DNA of 64,000 nucleotides from Nocardioides coralli (GTDB lineage: Bacteria; Actinomycetota; Actinomycetes; Propionibacteriales; Nocardioidaceae): contig NZ_CP082273.1 of NCBI RefSeq assembly GCF_019880385.1, forward strand, positions 2,356,001-2,420,000. The letters run 5' to 3'. Positions 47,677 through 56,388 of the stretch are shown in pieces (within the stretch, counting starts at the first letter, position 1; each line of letters begins with the position of its first letter). The position numbers and the translations under genes were made by a program. The notes under the pieces were generated by a model. The model did not search any database and was not told the DNA's origin. It worked only from the letters and a program-made list of their open reading frames with translations.

Positions 47677-48618
47677 TCACAGGCGCGGCTTCACAGCCAG
47701 CCGACCCGAACCGAGGGGAACGAGCAGCAGAGGTTCCTTGCGCGCGGCGAGGAACTCGTCGGTGGCCTGGCGGGCGCCCTCCCAGTCGCCGTAGTCGTCG
47801 AGGATCAGCACACCACCGGGCGACAGCCGGTCGTAGAGGTGCTCGAGCTCGTGCTTGGTCGACTCGTACCAGTCCGTGTCGAGCCGCAGCAGCGCGATCT
47901 GCTCCGGCGCCTGGCTCGGCACCGTGTCCTCGACCAGGCCGGCGTGGTAGTGGATCAGCTCGCTCGGGTAGCCCGTCTCCTGCATCCCCTCCTGCACGTC
48001 GTCCAACCCGGCGATGGCCCACACCCGGTGGTCCTTGTCGTGCTGGGCCAGCAGCTCCGCCGCGCTGGCGTTCGGACGCCGGTCCTTGTCGGTGGGGGGC
48101 GGCATGCCCTCGTAGGTGTCGAAGAGGTGCAGCGCACGGTCCGGTGTGCCCTCGTCGAGCAACGTCCACGCCACGGCCTGCATGCTCCCGCCGCGCCACA
48201 CCCCGCACTCGACGACGGCGCCCGGGACCGCGTGCCGGGCGATGTAGCGCGTGGCCTCGATCAGGCCGTAGAGCTTGGCGTGGTCGGTCATGGTCCGCTC
48301 CTGCGAGCGCTCCAGGATGCGCGCAGCCGGGTCGTCGACATGGCGCGGGACAGCCTTCTGCTTCCGCCTCAGCTCGGCGAGACGTCGCTTGGCGGCCTCC
48401 GCCCTCGACTGCGCCTTCTCGGCCCGCTCCGTGAGCTTGCGGGCGCGGTTCCGCGACTTCCGGAGCTCCTCACGGGTGGTGGTGAGCTTGGCCTCCGTCT
48501 CGCGCAGGCGCTCGCCCGTCCCCGTGAGGCTCCTTCCCGCTCCACCGTCCGTCCCGACCCGCTCCAGCTGGTAACCGGTGAGCCGGCGCAGTGCGCCGTT
48601 GACCGACCTCTTCCACAT
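47677..48618 (-). CDS. TylF/MycF-type sugar O-methyltransferase with N-terminal coiled coil
   Basis: A 313-aa protein. Residues 1-18 (MWKRSVNGALRRLTGYQL) look like a membrane- or complex-associated lead. Residues 35-90 are a Lys/Arg/Glu-rich coiled coil. The rest is a TylF-family SAM methyltransferase: GAVVECGVWRGGSMQAVAW, HLFDTYEGMPPPTDKD, LRLDTDWYESTKHELEHLYD and GGVLILDDYGDWEGAR, with metal-binding acidic residues. ATG 48618 is chosen at the typical lead; the frame to 49071 overlaps the epimerase. It probably methylates a sugar of the surface glycan. Confidence 0.85.
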   Translation of the reverse strand: MWKRSVNGALRRLTGYQLERVGTDGGAGRSLTGTGERLRETEAKLTTTREELRKSRNRARKLTERAEKAQSRAEAAKRRLAELRRKQKAVPRHVDDPAARILERSQERTMTDHAKLYGLIEATRYIARHAVPGAVVECGVWRGGSMQAVAWTLLDEGTPDRALHLFDTYEGMPPPTDKDRRPNASAAELLAQHDKDHRVWAIAGLDDVQEGMQETGYPSELIHYHAGLVEDTVPSQAPEQIALLRLDTDWYESTKHELEHLYDRLSPGGVLILDDYGDWEGARQATDEFLAARKEPLLLVPLGSGRLAVKPRL

Positions 48619-48638
48619 GGCCACGACCCTAGTGGCTG

Positions 48639-49562
48639 TCAGCCGACGTCCCGTGCCCGGAACCACTCCCACGTCCGCGCGAGACCTTCCTCCAGCTTCG
48701 TGACCGGTGCGAAGCCGATGCCCTCCCGGGCCTTGTCGATCTCGCACCAGGTGCGCCGGACCTCGCCGGAGCGGAAGTCCTCGTAGACCACGTCGAGCTC
48801 TTGTCCGGTCGTGGCGCGCATCAGGTCGAGGAGCTCGTTGACCGTGGTGGGCTCGCCGCTGCCGAGCTGGTAGGCGCCGGTGGCATCGCTGTCGATCGCC
48901 GTGCGGATACCCTCGACGAGGTCTCCGACGTAGAGGAAGTCGCGCGCCTGGCTGCCGTCGCCGTAGACGACCAGCGGCTCGCCGGACAGGATCCGCTTGA
49001 AGAAGTGGGCCACCACCGAGCCCTTGTGGAAGGACTTCGGTCCGTAGATGTTGGAGAACCGGAGGGCACACCCGCTCATGCCGTAGGAGCCGGAGTAGGC
49101 ACTCAGGTAGCCCTCCAGCATCAGCTTCGAGGCGCCGTACGGCGAGGTCGGCTGCGCCGCCATCCGCTCGTGGACCGGCGGCGGTACGTCACCCACGATG
49201 GCGCCGCCCGTCGAGGCAGCCACGATGCGCCCGACACCCAGCTCGCGGCAGAGCTCCAGCAGGTTGAACGTCCCCACCACGTTGTTCTCGAAGTTGTGGG
49301 CGGGGTCCTCGATGCTGTCCATGACCCGGGTGTCGGCGGCCAGGTGGACCACCGCGTCCTGCCCCTCCAGCGCCTCGCGGAGCTGGTCGGCGTCGCGCAG
49401 GTCGCCCGGGACGAACCGCACCTGCTCCAGGTCGAGGTTCCGGCGGTCGCCCAGCGACTCGTTGTCGATGACGGTCACGGTGTAGTCGCCGCTGGCGGTC
49501 AGGTGGTCGGCGAGGTGGACGCCGATGAACCCGGCACCGCCGGTGATGAGCACGTTCTTCAC
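48639..49562 (-). CDS. NAD-dependent nucleotide-sugar epimerase/dehydratase
   Basis: A 307-aa extended SDR: VLITGGAGFIGVHLADHL nucleotide loop, AADTRVMDSIEDP, and the Tyr-x3-Lys catalytic pair in SPYGASKLMLEGYL. RFSNIYGPKSFHKGSVV and DGSQARDFLYVGDLV are typical of UDP-hexose 4-epimerases and relatives. The exact substrate is open. GTG 49562 is preferred: AGAGG lies 6 bases upstream, whereas the in-frame GTG at 49568 abuts that site. It is the first gene of the minus-strand glycan run. Confidence 0.85.
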   Translation of the reverse strand: MKNVLITGGAGFIGVHLADHLTASGDYTVTVIDNESLGDRRNLDLEQVRFVPGDLRDADQLREALEGQDAVVHLAADTRVMDSIEDPAHNFENNVVGTFNLLELCRELGVGRIVAASTGGAIVGDVPPPVHERMAAQPTSPYGASKLMLEGYLSAYSGSYGMSGCALRFSNIYGPKSFHKGSVVAHFFKRILSGEPLVVYGDGSQARDFLYVGDLVEGIRTAIDSDATGAYQLGSGEPTTVNELLDLMRATTGQELDVVYEDFRSGEVRRTWCEIDKAREGIGFAPVTKLEEGLARTWEWFRARDVG

Positions 49563-49582
49563 GGTCACCCTCTCGTCGTGGG

Positions 49583-49600
49583 GCCGGCTCCGGTGCCGGC
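49583..49600 (-). terminator. short stem-loop between guaD and the epimerase gene
   Basis: GCCGGC-TCCGGT-GCCGGC: a 6-bp GC stem with a 6-base loop in the 69-base gap after guaD. It may end smc-guaD transcription or lie in the leader of the glycan run. A TAGGGT -10-like box lies just upstream (49613-49608, minus). Confidence 0.3.
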
Positions 49601-49631
49601 GGGCGACACCCTAGCCAAGCCGGGGCCCTCC

Positions 49632-50960
49632 TCAGGAGAGCGGGCGGCGGAAGCCGCCGGAGGCGATCTGCTGGCCGCCGATCCAGACGTCGGCGACGTC
49701 GGCGTCGCCGGCCAGCGCGAAGACCTTGCCGATCAGGTCGTCGGGTGACTCGGCATGCCGGACGCAGACGTCCAGCGCCGTCCCCGCCCGGGGCCGGACG
49801 CAGACGGCGTCGAAGGCCATGCCGGGGCTCAGGTGGCCGACGTCGTCGAGACCGAGCGCCCTCGCACCCGCCGTCGTGGCCAGCCAGAGCAGGTGGGCCG
49901 CAGTCAACGGGATCCCGTCCGGCCCGAGCAGGCTCTGGGTGAAGTAGGCCTGCAGCCCCTCCTTGAACAGCGAGAAGCCGGTGCCGGCACCGACGTCGCA
50001 CCCGAGCGCCACCCGGACACCGGCGTCGAGATGGCGCCGGAACGGGAACGATCCGCTCCCGAGGGCGGCGTTGCTGCTCGGGCAGTGGGACACCACCGTC
50101 CGCGTCGCGCCCAGCACCTCCAGCTCCTCGTCGAGCGGGTGCACGTCGTGGGCCAGGACCGCTCGCGGGCCAAGCAGCCCGAAGGCGGCATAGGTGTCGA
50201 CGTAGTGCCGGTGCTCCGGGAAGAGGTCACGGACGACGGCGACCTCGGCCGGGTTCTCGTTGACGTGGGAGGTGAACCAGGCGCCGTCGACGCCCTCGAG
50301 CACCTCGCCGCACGACCGCAGCAGCTCCTCCCCCGCCGAGAGCGAGAAGCGTGGCGTGACGGCGTAGCGGGCCCGGCCGGTCCCGTGCCACCGTTCCGCC
50401 AGCGCCAGCGCCTCGTCGCGGGACCGCCCCGGGGTGGTCAGCAGCGGGTCGGGGAGGTTGCGGTCGCTGACGACGAGCCCGCTGGTGATCCGGAGCCCGA
50501 ACCGCGCGGCCTCGGCGAACAGCGCGTCGACGGCGGCGGCGTAGTGGGAGCCGAACACCAGGGCGCTCGTGGTGCCGGCCGCCACCAGCCCCGACACGAA
50601 CTCGCCGGCGATCGCAGCGGCGTGCCGCTGGTCCGCGAGCCGCATCTCCTCCGGCAGCGCGCAGCGGTCCAGCCACTCCAGCAGCGGCATCCCCAGCGCC
50701 CCCATGGCCCGCACCTGGGGGAAGTGGACGTGGGTGTCGACCAGTCCCGGCAGGAGCACGCCGTCGCGCACGTCGATGACCCAGGCGTCGGGGTGGTCGC
50801 GCCGTACGTCGGCGAAGTCGCCGCGGCCCACGATGACCCCGCCCGCGACCACGAGCCCCACGTCCTCGCCGTAGCGGAACCCGGCGCCCGCGAACGGGTC
50901 CTCCGGGGTGTCGAAGACCCGCGCCCGGTAGAGGACCGTGCGCTCAGGCGGGCTCGGCAT
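49632..50960 (-). CDS. guaD: guanine deaminase
   Basis: Deaminates guanine to xanthine with one zinc. The 442-aa protein has PGLVDTHVHFPQVRAMG (HxH plus the guanine-deaminase FPQ signature), SHVNENPAEV, AVLAHDVHPLDEE, SHCPSSNAALGSG and catalytic Asp in LGCDVGAGTGFSLF. ATG 50960 overlaps the smc end by 17 bases. Confidence 0.92.
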   Translation of the reverse strand: MPSPPERTVLYRARVFDTPEDPFAGAGFRYGEDVGLVVAGGVIVGRGDFADVRRDHPDAWVIDVRDGVLLPGLVDTHVHFPQVRAMGALGMPLLEWLDRCALPEEMRLADQRHAAAIAGEFVSGLVAAGTTSALVFGSHYAAAVDALFAEAARFGLRITSGLVVSDRNLPDPLLTTPGRSRDEALALAERWHGTGRARYAVTPRFSLSAGEELLRSCGEVLEGVDGAWFTSHVNENPAEVAVVRDLFPEHRHYVDTYAAFGLLGPRAVLAHDVHPLDEELEVLGATRTVVSHCPSSNAALGSGSFPFRRHLDAGVRVALGCDVGAGTGFSLFKEGLQAYFTQSLLGPDGIPLTAAHLLWLATTAGARALGLDDVGHLSPGMAFDAVCVRPRAGTALDVCVRHAESPDDLIGKVFALAGDADVADVWIGGQQIASGGFRRPLS

Positions 50961-53900
50961 CGCGGAGCCGCTGGCTGATCACGGTCGACACGCCGTCGCC
51001 GCGCATGGTGACGCCGTAGAGGGCGTCGCCGACCTCCATGGTCCGCTTCTGGTGGGTGATGACCAGGAGCTGGGAGTTCTCGCGCAGCTCCTCGTAGATC
51101 TGCAGGAGGCGACCGAGGTTGGTGTCGTCGAGCGCCGCCTCGACCTCGTCGAGGATGTAGAACGGCGACGGACGGGCCTTGAAGAGAGCCACGAGGAAGG
51201 CGACGGCGACCAGCGACCGCTCGCCACCGGAGAGCAGCGAGAGCCGCTTGACCTTCTTGCCCGGAGGCCGGGCCTCGACCTCGACGCCCGTGGCCAGCAT
51301 GTCGCCGGGGTCGGTGAGCACCAGACGTCCCTCGCCGCCCGGGAAGAGCCGGGCGAAGGTGGCGTCGAAGGCCTTGCTCACGTCGGCGTACGCCGTGGTG
51401 AAGACCTCCTCCACCCGGGCGTCTACCTCGCGGACGATGTCGAGCAGGTCACGGCGCGTCTTCTTGAGGTCCTCGAGCTGCTCGGTGAGGAACTTGTGGC
51501 GCTCCTCCATGGCCGAGAACTCCTCGAGGGCCAGCGGGTTGACCCGTCCGAGCATCGAGAGCGCCCGCTCGGCGGTCCGCAGCCGCTTCTGCTGCTCCTC
51601 CCGCACGTACGGCGTCGGCTCGGGGACCTCCTGGCCCTCCTCGACGTCACCGGTGAAGGGCACGGGGACCTCGGGGCCGTAGTCGGCGACGAGCGCGTCG
51701 GGGTCGAGGCCGAGCTCCTCGAGCGCGCGCTCCTCGAGCTGCTCGATGCGCATCCGCTGCTGGGTGCGGGCCATCTCGTCACGGTGCACGGAGTTGACCA
51801 GCTCGTCGTGCTCGCGGGACAGGTCGCGCAGGGCGCCACGGACCGTGAGGAGCTGCTGCTCACGCTCGCTCCGGCTGGCCTCGACCGCTGCGCGCGCCTC
51901 GGCGGCCCGGTGGATGGAGACCTCGAGACGCTGGAGCACCACGCCGACGGCGACACCGACCGCCTCGGCTGCCCGGCCCTCGCGCAGCAGCCGCTCGCGC
52001 CGCTCGGCGGCACGCGCTCGCGACTCGCGCTCGGCCTGCGCGGCGCGCGCGAGCTGGTCGGCCCGTCCGTGCAGCGCCCGGGCACGTTCCTCGGCGGTCC
52101 GCAGCCCCAGCCGGGCGTCCATCTCACCCTGCCGTGCCTCGCGGGCGGCCTCGGCGAGCTGCTCACGCGTGGAGGTGTCCGGCTCCTCCTCGGGTGCGTC
52201 CTCGGCGGTGGCGAGCCGCTGCTCGAGCTCCGCGAGGCCGGCGAGGTCGGCGTCGCGCGCCTCCTCGGCCCGGGTGATGGCCGCGGCGAGCCGCTCCGCC
52301 TCACCCCGGGCCGCCCGGGCCTGGGAGCCGTACTGGCCGAGCTCCTCGGCCACGGCGGCCAGGGTGGCGTCGGACTCGTGGAGCTTGGCCAGCGCGACGT
52401 CGACGCGCTGGCGCGCGCTGTGGCGCTCCGCCTCGAGGCGGGAGATGTCGAAGCCGAGCCGCTCGACCGACGCGGTCGCCTCGGCCAACTGGTCGGTGGC
52501 GTCGTCGACGGCGGCCTGGATCTCGAGCAGGCTCGGCTGGCTGGAGGAGCCGCCGGTCGCGAAGTGGGCGCCGAACACGTCGCCGTCGCGGGTCACCGCA
52601 GTCACGTCGGGCGCCTCGGACACCAGGGCCCGGGCGGTCGCGAGGTCGTCGACCACGGCGGTCTTGAAGAGCAGCCGGGCGAGCGCCCCGTCGAGCTCAC
52701 CGGGCGCCTCGACCACGTCGACGGCGTACGTCGCGCCGGCGGGGAGACCGGGCCAGTCGCGGTCGGTGACGGGTGCGCCGCCGAGCAGCATCCCGGCGCG
52801 GCCGAGGTCGTCGGCCTTGAGGTGTCCGAGGGCCCCCACGGCGGCGTCCGCGTCGGCGACCACCACGGCGTCGGCGGCGGCCCCGAGCGCACCGGCCACC
52901 GCGGCCTCGTAGCCGGCGCGCACCGACAGCAGCGCCGCCACCGAGCCCAGGAGGCCGGACACGTCGTCGGAGGCCGCGAGCAGGGCCCCGGCACCGTCCT
53001 TGCGGTTGAGCCCGAGCTCCAGAGCGTCCTTGCGCGCCAGCAGCGAGGCCCGCTCGCGCTCGGCCTGCTGCAGCTCCTCGCGCGCCTTCGTCAGCCGCTC
53101 GTCGAGGTCGTCGAGCTCGGCCACGGCGGCCTCGTGCTCGGCGTCGAGGCCCTCCTCGCCGGCGTCGAGGCCGGCGACCCTGGTCTCCAGGGCCGTGAAG
53201 TCGTGCTGGGCCCGGGCGGCGCGGGCGGCCGCGTCCTCGCGCGCCTGGCCGAGCCGGCCCAGCTCCTCCTCGGCGGCTCGCGCCCGGGAGCGCAGTGCGT
53301 TGACCTGGCCGTGTAGCCGGGCCAGCCCCTCCCGGCGGTCGGCGGCGGCCCGCTGCAGACCGGCGACGCGGCGCTCTTCCTCGGCAGCGGCGTCCTCGGC
53401 CGCGCGGCGTGCGGCGACGGCCTCCTCCAGCGACGTACGCCGCTCGGTGACCTCCGCCTCGATGACCTGCTCCTGCTCACGGACCGCGGCGGCCTCGGCG
53501 TCGAGCTCCTCGGGGTCGCGGCCCGACTCGCTGACCTCCTCGACGCTTCCCGCGTTTCGGACCCGCTCGGCGGCGAGGGACTGGGTGCCACGGAGCCGCT
53601 CCCGCAGGCCGTTGAGGGAGAACCACGTGTCCTGCGCCTGCGACAGCGCCGGCAGCTCGTCGCGGAGCGCGGCCTCCAGCGAGGCCTCGGTCTGCCGGGC
53701 CTCGGCGATGGCCTGCTCGACCGACGTGCGCCGCTCCACCAGCACCGACTCGTCGGCGAGCTCCTGCTCGAGCGAGGTGCGCGCGGTCACCAGGTCGTCG
53801 GCGAGGAGGCGGCTGCGGGCGTCGCGGACCTCGGCCTGGACGCCGGCCGCCCGGCGGGCCACCTCGGCCTGCCGGCCCAGCGGCTTGAGCTGGCGCCGGA

Positions 53901-54492
53901 TCTCGGTGAGGAGGTCGTGGAGCCGGTTGAGGTTGCCGTCGGTCGCGTCGAGCTTGCGGAGCGCCTTCTCCTTGCGCTTGCGGTGCTTGAGCACCCCGGC
54001 TGCCTCCTCGATGAACCCGCGGCGGTCCTCGGGAGTGGCGTGGAGGATCGAGTCGAGCTGGCCCTGACCGACGATGACGTGCATCTCGCGGCCGATGCCG
54101 GAGTCGGAGAGCAGCTCCTGGACGTCGAGCAGCCGGCACGGGCTGCCGTTGATGGCGTACTCGGAGCCGCCCGACCGGAACATGGTGCGGCTGATCGTCA
54201 CCTCGGCGTACTCGATCGGCAGGGCACCGTCGGAGTTGTCGATGGTGAGGACGACCTCGGCGCGGCCCAGGGGTGGGCGTCCGGAGGTGCCGGCGAAGAT
54301 GACGTCCTCCATCTTGCCGCCGCGCAGGCTCTTGGCGCCCTGCTCCCCCATCACCCAGGCGAGGGCGTCGACGACGTTGGACTTGCCGGAGCCGTTGGGG
54401 CCGACGATGCAGGTGATGCCGGGCTCGAGCTGCAGGGTCGTCGAGGAGGCGAAGGACTTGAACCCCTTCAGGGTCAGGCTCTTCAAGTACAA
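50944..54492 (-). CDS. smc: chromosome segregation protein SMC
   Basis: A 1182-aa condensin ATPase. The N-terminal head has LKSLTLKGFKSFASST and GPNGSGKSNVVDALAWVMGE (Walker A), then IVGQGQLDSILHATPEDRRG. Two long coiled coils flank the hinge at about residues 500-650. The C-terminal head has LSLLSGGERSLVAVAFLVAL (signature) and PFYILDEVEAALDD (Walker B). TTG 54492 is chosen because GAGGAG lies 6 bases upstream and the SMC N-terminus begins here. The 195 bases before it hold the promoter. Confidence 0.95.
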   Translation of the reverse strand: MYLKSLTLKGFKSFASSTTLQLEPGITCIVGPNGSGKSNVVDALAWVMGEQGAKSLRGGKMEDVIFAGTSGRPPLGRAEVVLTIDNSDGALPIEYAEVTISRTMFRSGGSEYAINGSPCRLLDVQELLSDSGIGREMHVIVGQGQLDSILHATPEDRRGFIEEAAGVLKHRKRKEKALRKLDATDGNLNRLHDLLTEIRRQLKPLGRQAEVARRAAGVQAEVRDARSRLLADDLVTARTSLEQELADESVLVERRTSVEQAIAEARQTEASLEAALRDELPALSQAQDTWFSLNGLRERLRGTQSLAAERVRNAGSVEEVSESGRDPEELDAEAAAVREQEQVIEAEVTERRTSLEEAVAARRAAEDAAAEEERRVAGLQRAAADRREGLARLHGQVNALRSRARAAEEELGRLGQAREDAAARAARAQHDFTALETRVAGLDAGEEGLDAEHEAAVAELDDLDERLTKAREELQQAERERASLLARKDALELGLNRKDGAGALLAASDDVSGLLGSVAALLSVRAGYEAAVAGALGAAADAVVVADADAAVGALGHLKADDLGRAGMLLGGAPVTDRDWPGLPAGATYAVDVVEAPGELDGALARLLFKTAVVDDLATARALVSEAPDVTAVTRDGDVFGAHFATGGSSSQPSLLEIQAAVDDATDQLAEATASVERLGFDISRLEAERHSARQRVDVALAKLHESDATLAAVAEELGQYGSQARAARGEAERLAAAITRAEEARDADLAGLAELEQRLATAEDAPEEEPDTSTREQLAEAAREARQGEMDARLGLRTAEERARALHGRADQLARAAQAERESRARAAERRERLLREGRAAEAVGVAVGVVLQRLEVSIHRAAEARAAVEASRSEREQQLLTVRGALRDLSREHDELVNSVHRDEMARTQQRMRIEQLEERALEELGLDPDALVADYGPEVPVPFTGDVEEGQEVPEPTPYVREEQQKRLRTAERALSMLGRVNPLALEEFSAMEERHKFLTEQLEDLKKTRRDLLDIVREVDARVEEVFTTAYADVSKAFDATFARLFPGGEGRLVLTDPGDMLATGVEVEARPPGKKVKRLSLLSGGERSLVAVAFLVALFKARPSPFYILDEVEAALDDTNLGRLLQIYEELRENSQLLVITHQKRTMEVGDALYGVTMRGDGVSTVISQRLRDAEPA

Positions 54493-54687
54493 CGCAGGCT
54501 CCTCACCACGCCGGATGTGTCTCGAGCAGGCACTGAAACATTGGGGAAGCTCAGCGGGCCTCACCCTACCTGCGGCGAGCGGCTCCTCGTGGGAGGTGGT
54601 GGCACCGGGTCGACGGGGTCGCCCGACTGCGCTCGGCCCCCGCGAGAGACCCGCCGGGACCGCTGGCGAGCGAACTCGCGCTGCCGC

Positions 54688-55785
54688 CTAGCCCTGCGCG
54701 AGGGCCTCCTCGAGCGCAGCGAGCACCAGCAGCGCGGCGTCGGGGCGGGCGTTGTGGCCCATGAGCCCGATCCGCCACACCGAGGCGGCGAACTCCCCCA
54801 CCCCGGCGCCGATCTCGATGCCGTGACGCTCCAGCAGCTGCGCGCGGACCTTGGCGGAGTCGACGCCCTCGGGGACCCTGACCGACGTCAGCTCGGGCAG
54901 CCGCGCGCCCTCCTGGGCGAAGAGCTCCAGCCCCAGGTCCTGCAGCCCTGCCTGGAGCAGCGCGCCGGCCTCCTCGTGGCGGGCCCACACGTTCTCGAGG
55001 CCCTCGCCCAGGATCCGGCCCAGCCCGGCGTGCAGGCTGGCGACCATCGCCGTGGGCGCGGTGTGGTGGTAGGTGCGCTGGCCCTTGCTGGCGCTGGCCT
55101 CGCCGACGTACCCGCCCAACAGCCCGAGGTCGAGGTACCACGACTGCGGCTTCTCCACGCGGCGCTCGAAGGCCCGGTCGTTGATGGTGAACGGCGCCAG
55201 GCCGGGTGCGACACCGAGGCACTTCTGGGTGCCGGCGTAGGCCACGTCGACCCCCCACTCGTCGGCGCGCAGCTCGATGCCGCCGATGCTGGTCACCGCG
55301 TCGGTGACGAGGAGGGCGTCGCCCTTGCCCGCGCCCAGGGCCGCGATGTCGGAGCGCACGCCGGTGGAGGTCTCGGCGTGGACGGCGGCGATGATCGCCG
55401 GGCTCGGGTGGGCGTCCAGCACCCGCTGGGCGTCGACGGGCGTGCCCCAGGCGTGCTCGACGGGCACGACCTCCGCCCCGCAGCGGGCGGCGACGTCGCA
55501 CATCCGCTGTCCGAAGAGGCCGTTGACCGCTACCACCACCACGTCGCCCGGGTGGACCGTGTTGACGAAGGAGGCCTCCATGCCGGCCGAGCCGGTCGCG
55601 CTGAGAGGGAGCGTGCGGGCGTTGGTGGTCCCCCACACCGTGCGCAGCATGTCGCAGGTCTCGTCCATCAGCTCCAGGAACGCGGGGTCGAGATGCCCCA
55701 GCAGCGGCTGGGCCAGTGCGGCGGTCGCCTCCGGGTAGGGGTTGGACGGACCGGGACCGAACAGCTTGCGATCGACGAGGCTCAT
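54688..55785 (-). CDS. class V PLP aminotransferase (alanine/serine-glyoxylate type)
   Basis: A 365-aa protein with KLFGPGPSNPYPEA at the N-terminus, LPLSATGSAGMEASFVN, VTDAVTSIGGIEL and the PLP Lys in YAGTQKCLGVAPGLAP. This is the AGXT/SgaA pattern: glyoxylate is converted to glycine using Ala or Ser. ATG 55785 is used; a 72-codon extension to 56001 lacks homology. A GlcD-type oxidase gene lies 0.6 kb upstream on the same strand. Confidence 0.88.
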   Translation of the reverse strand: MSLVDRKLFGPGPSNPYPEATAALAQPLLGHLDPAFLELMDETCDMLRTVWGTTNARTLPLSATGSAGMEASFVNTVHPGDVVVVAVNGLFGQRMCDVAARCGAEVVPVEHAWGTPVDAQRVLDAHPSPAIIAAVHAETSTGVRSDIAALGAGKGDALLVTDAVTSIGGIELRADEWGVDVAYAGTQKCLGVAPGLAPFTINDRAFERRVEKPQSWYLDLGLLGGYVGEASASKGQRTYHHTAPTAMVASLHAGLGRILGEGLENVWARHEEAGALLQAGLQDLGLELFAQEGARLPELTSVRVPEGVDSAKVRAQLLERHGIEIGAGVGEFAASVWRIGLMGHNARPDAALLVLAALEEALAQG

Positions 55786-55987
55786 GCGGTCGAACGTAGC
55801 GGCCGTGGCCGGATCCCGCGACGTGCAGCCCGTCACCGGCTCGGCGCCCTGCGCATCCTGAAGAGCCGCCACGCCGAGCTGTCGTCGATCCACACGGCCG
55901 AGACGTGCCGCTGAGGCGCAGGTGGTGCGGTCCGCGCTCCGCGGTGCCAAGATGCCGAGAAGCCCTTCGATCGAAAGAGGTGACCTC

Positions 55988-56275
55988 GTGTTCGTCGTCA
56001 TCGGATCGTGGGAGCTCGACCCCGAGCGGCGAGAGATGCAGCGGCAACTCCTTGACGTGATCGTCGCCGGAGTCAGTCAGGCGCCAGGGATCGTCAAGGG
56101 CTACTGGGCAGAAGACATCACTGATCCGCCCCGGTCACACACCTTCATCGTGTTCGCCGATCGCGCCTCGGCTGAGTCCTTCGCGGCAGACGTCCGCGCG
56201 AACCTGGAGAACCAGGCCAAGGCAGGGGTCACCAACCTCGGTCTCGACATTGCGGAGATCTCAGCCACGACATGA
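55988..56275 (+). CDS. small ABM-like dimeric alpha/beta-barrel protein
   Basis: A 95-aa protein (GTG 55988, AGAGG 7-8 bases upstream). It has the beta-alpha-beta pattern of antibiotic-biosynthesis-monooxygenase-like folds: FVVIGSWELDPERREM, VSQAPGIVKGYWAED, HTFIVFADRASAESFAADV. The function is unknown. It is divergent from the aminotransferase and less GC-rich than its neighbours. Confidence 0.65.
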   Translation: MFVVIGSWELDPERREMQRQLLDVIVAGVSQAPGIVKGYWAEDITDPPRSHTFIVFADRASAESFAADVRANLENQAKAGVTNLGLDIAEISATT

Positions 56276-56314
56276 CTCGACAGATCCGTCGCACTCATAT
56301 CGGCACGAGCGAGC

Positions 56315-56354
56315 GCTCCCCGCGCGGGGCAATCGGCCCCATCTGATGGGGAGC
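56315..56354. terminator. bidirectional terminator-like structure between convergent genes
   Basis: GCTCCCC (56315-56321) can pair with GGGGAGC (56348-56354). Alternatively two local hairpins form: CCCCGCGCGGGG at 56318-56329 and CCCCAT-CTG-ATGGGG at 56337-56351. It lies between the converging ABM-like gene and the GlcD-type gene, where a two-way terminator is expected. Confidence 0.5.
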
Positions 56355-56388
56355 ACCCCCCAGCAGGTGACCAGCTGGAGCTGGAGGT

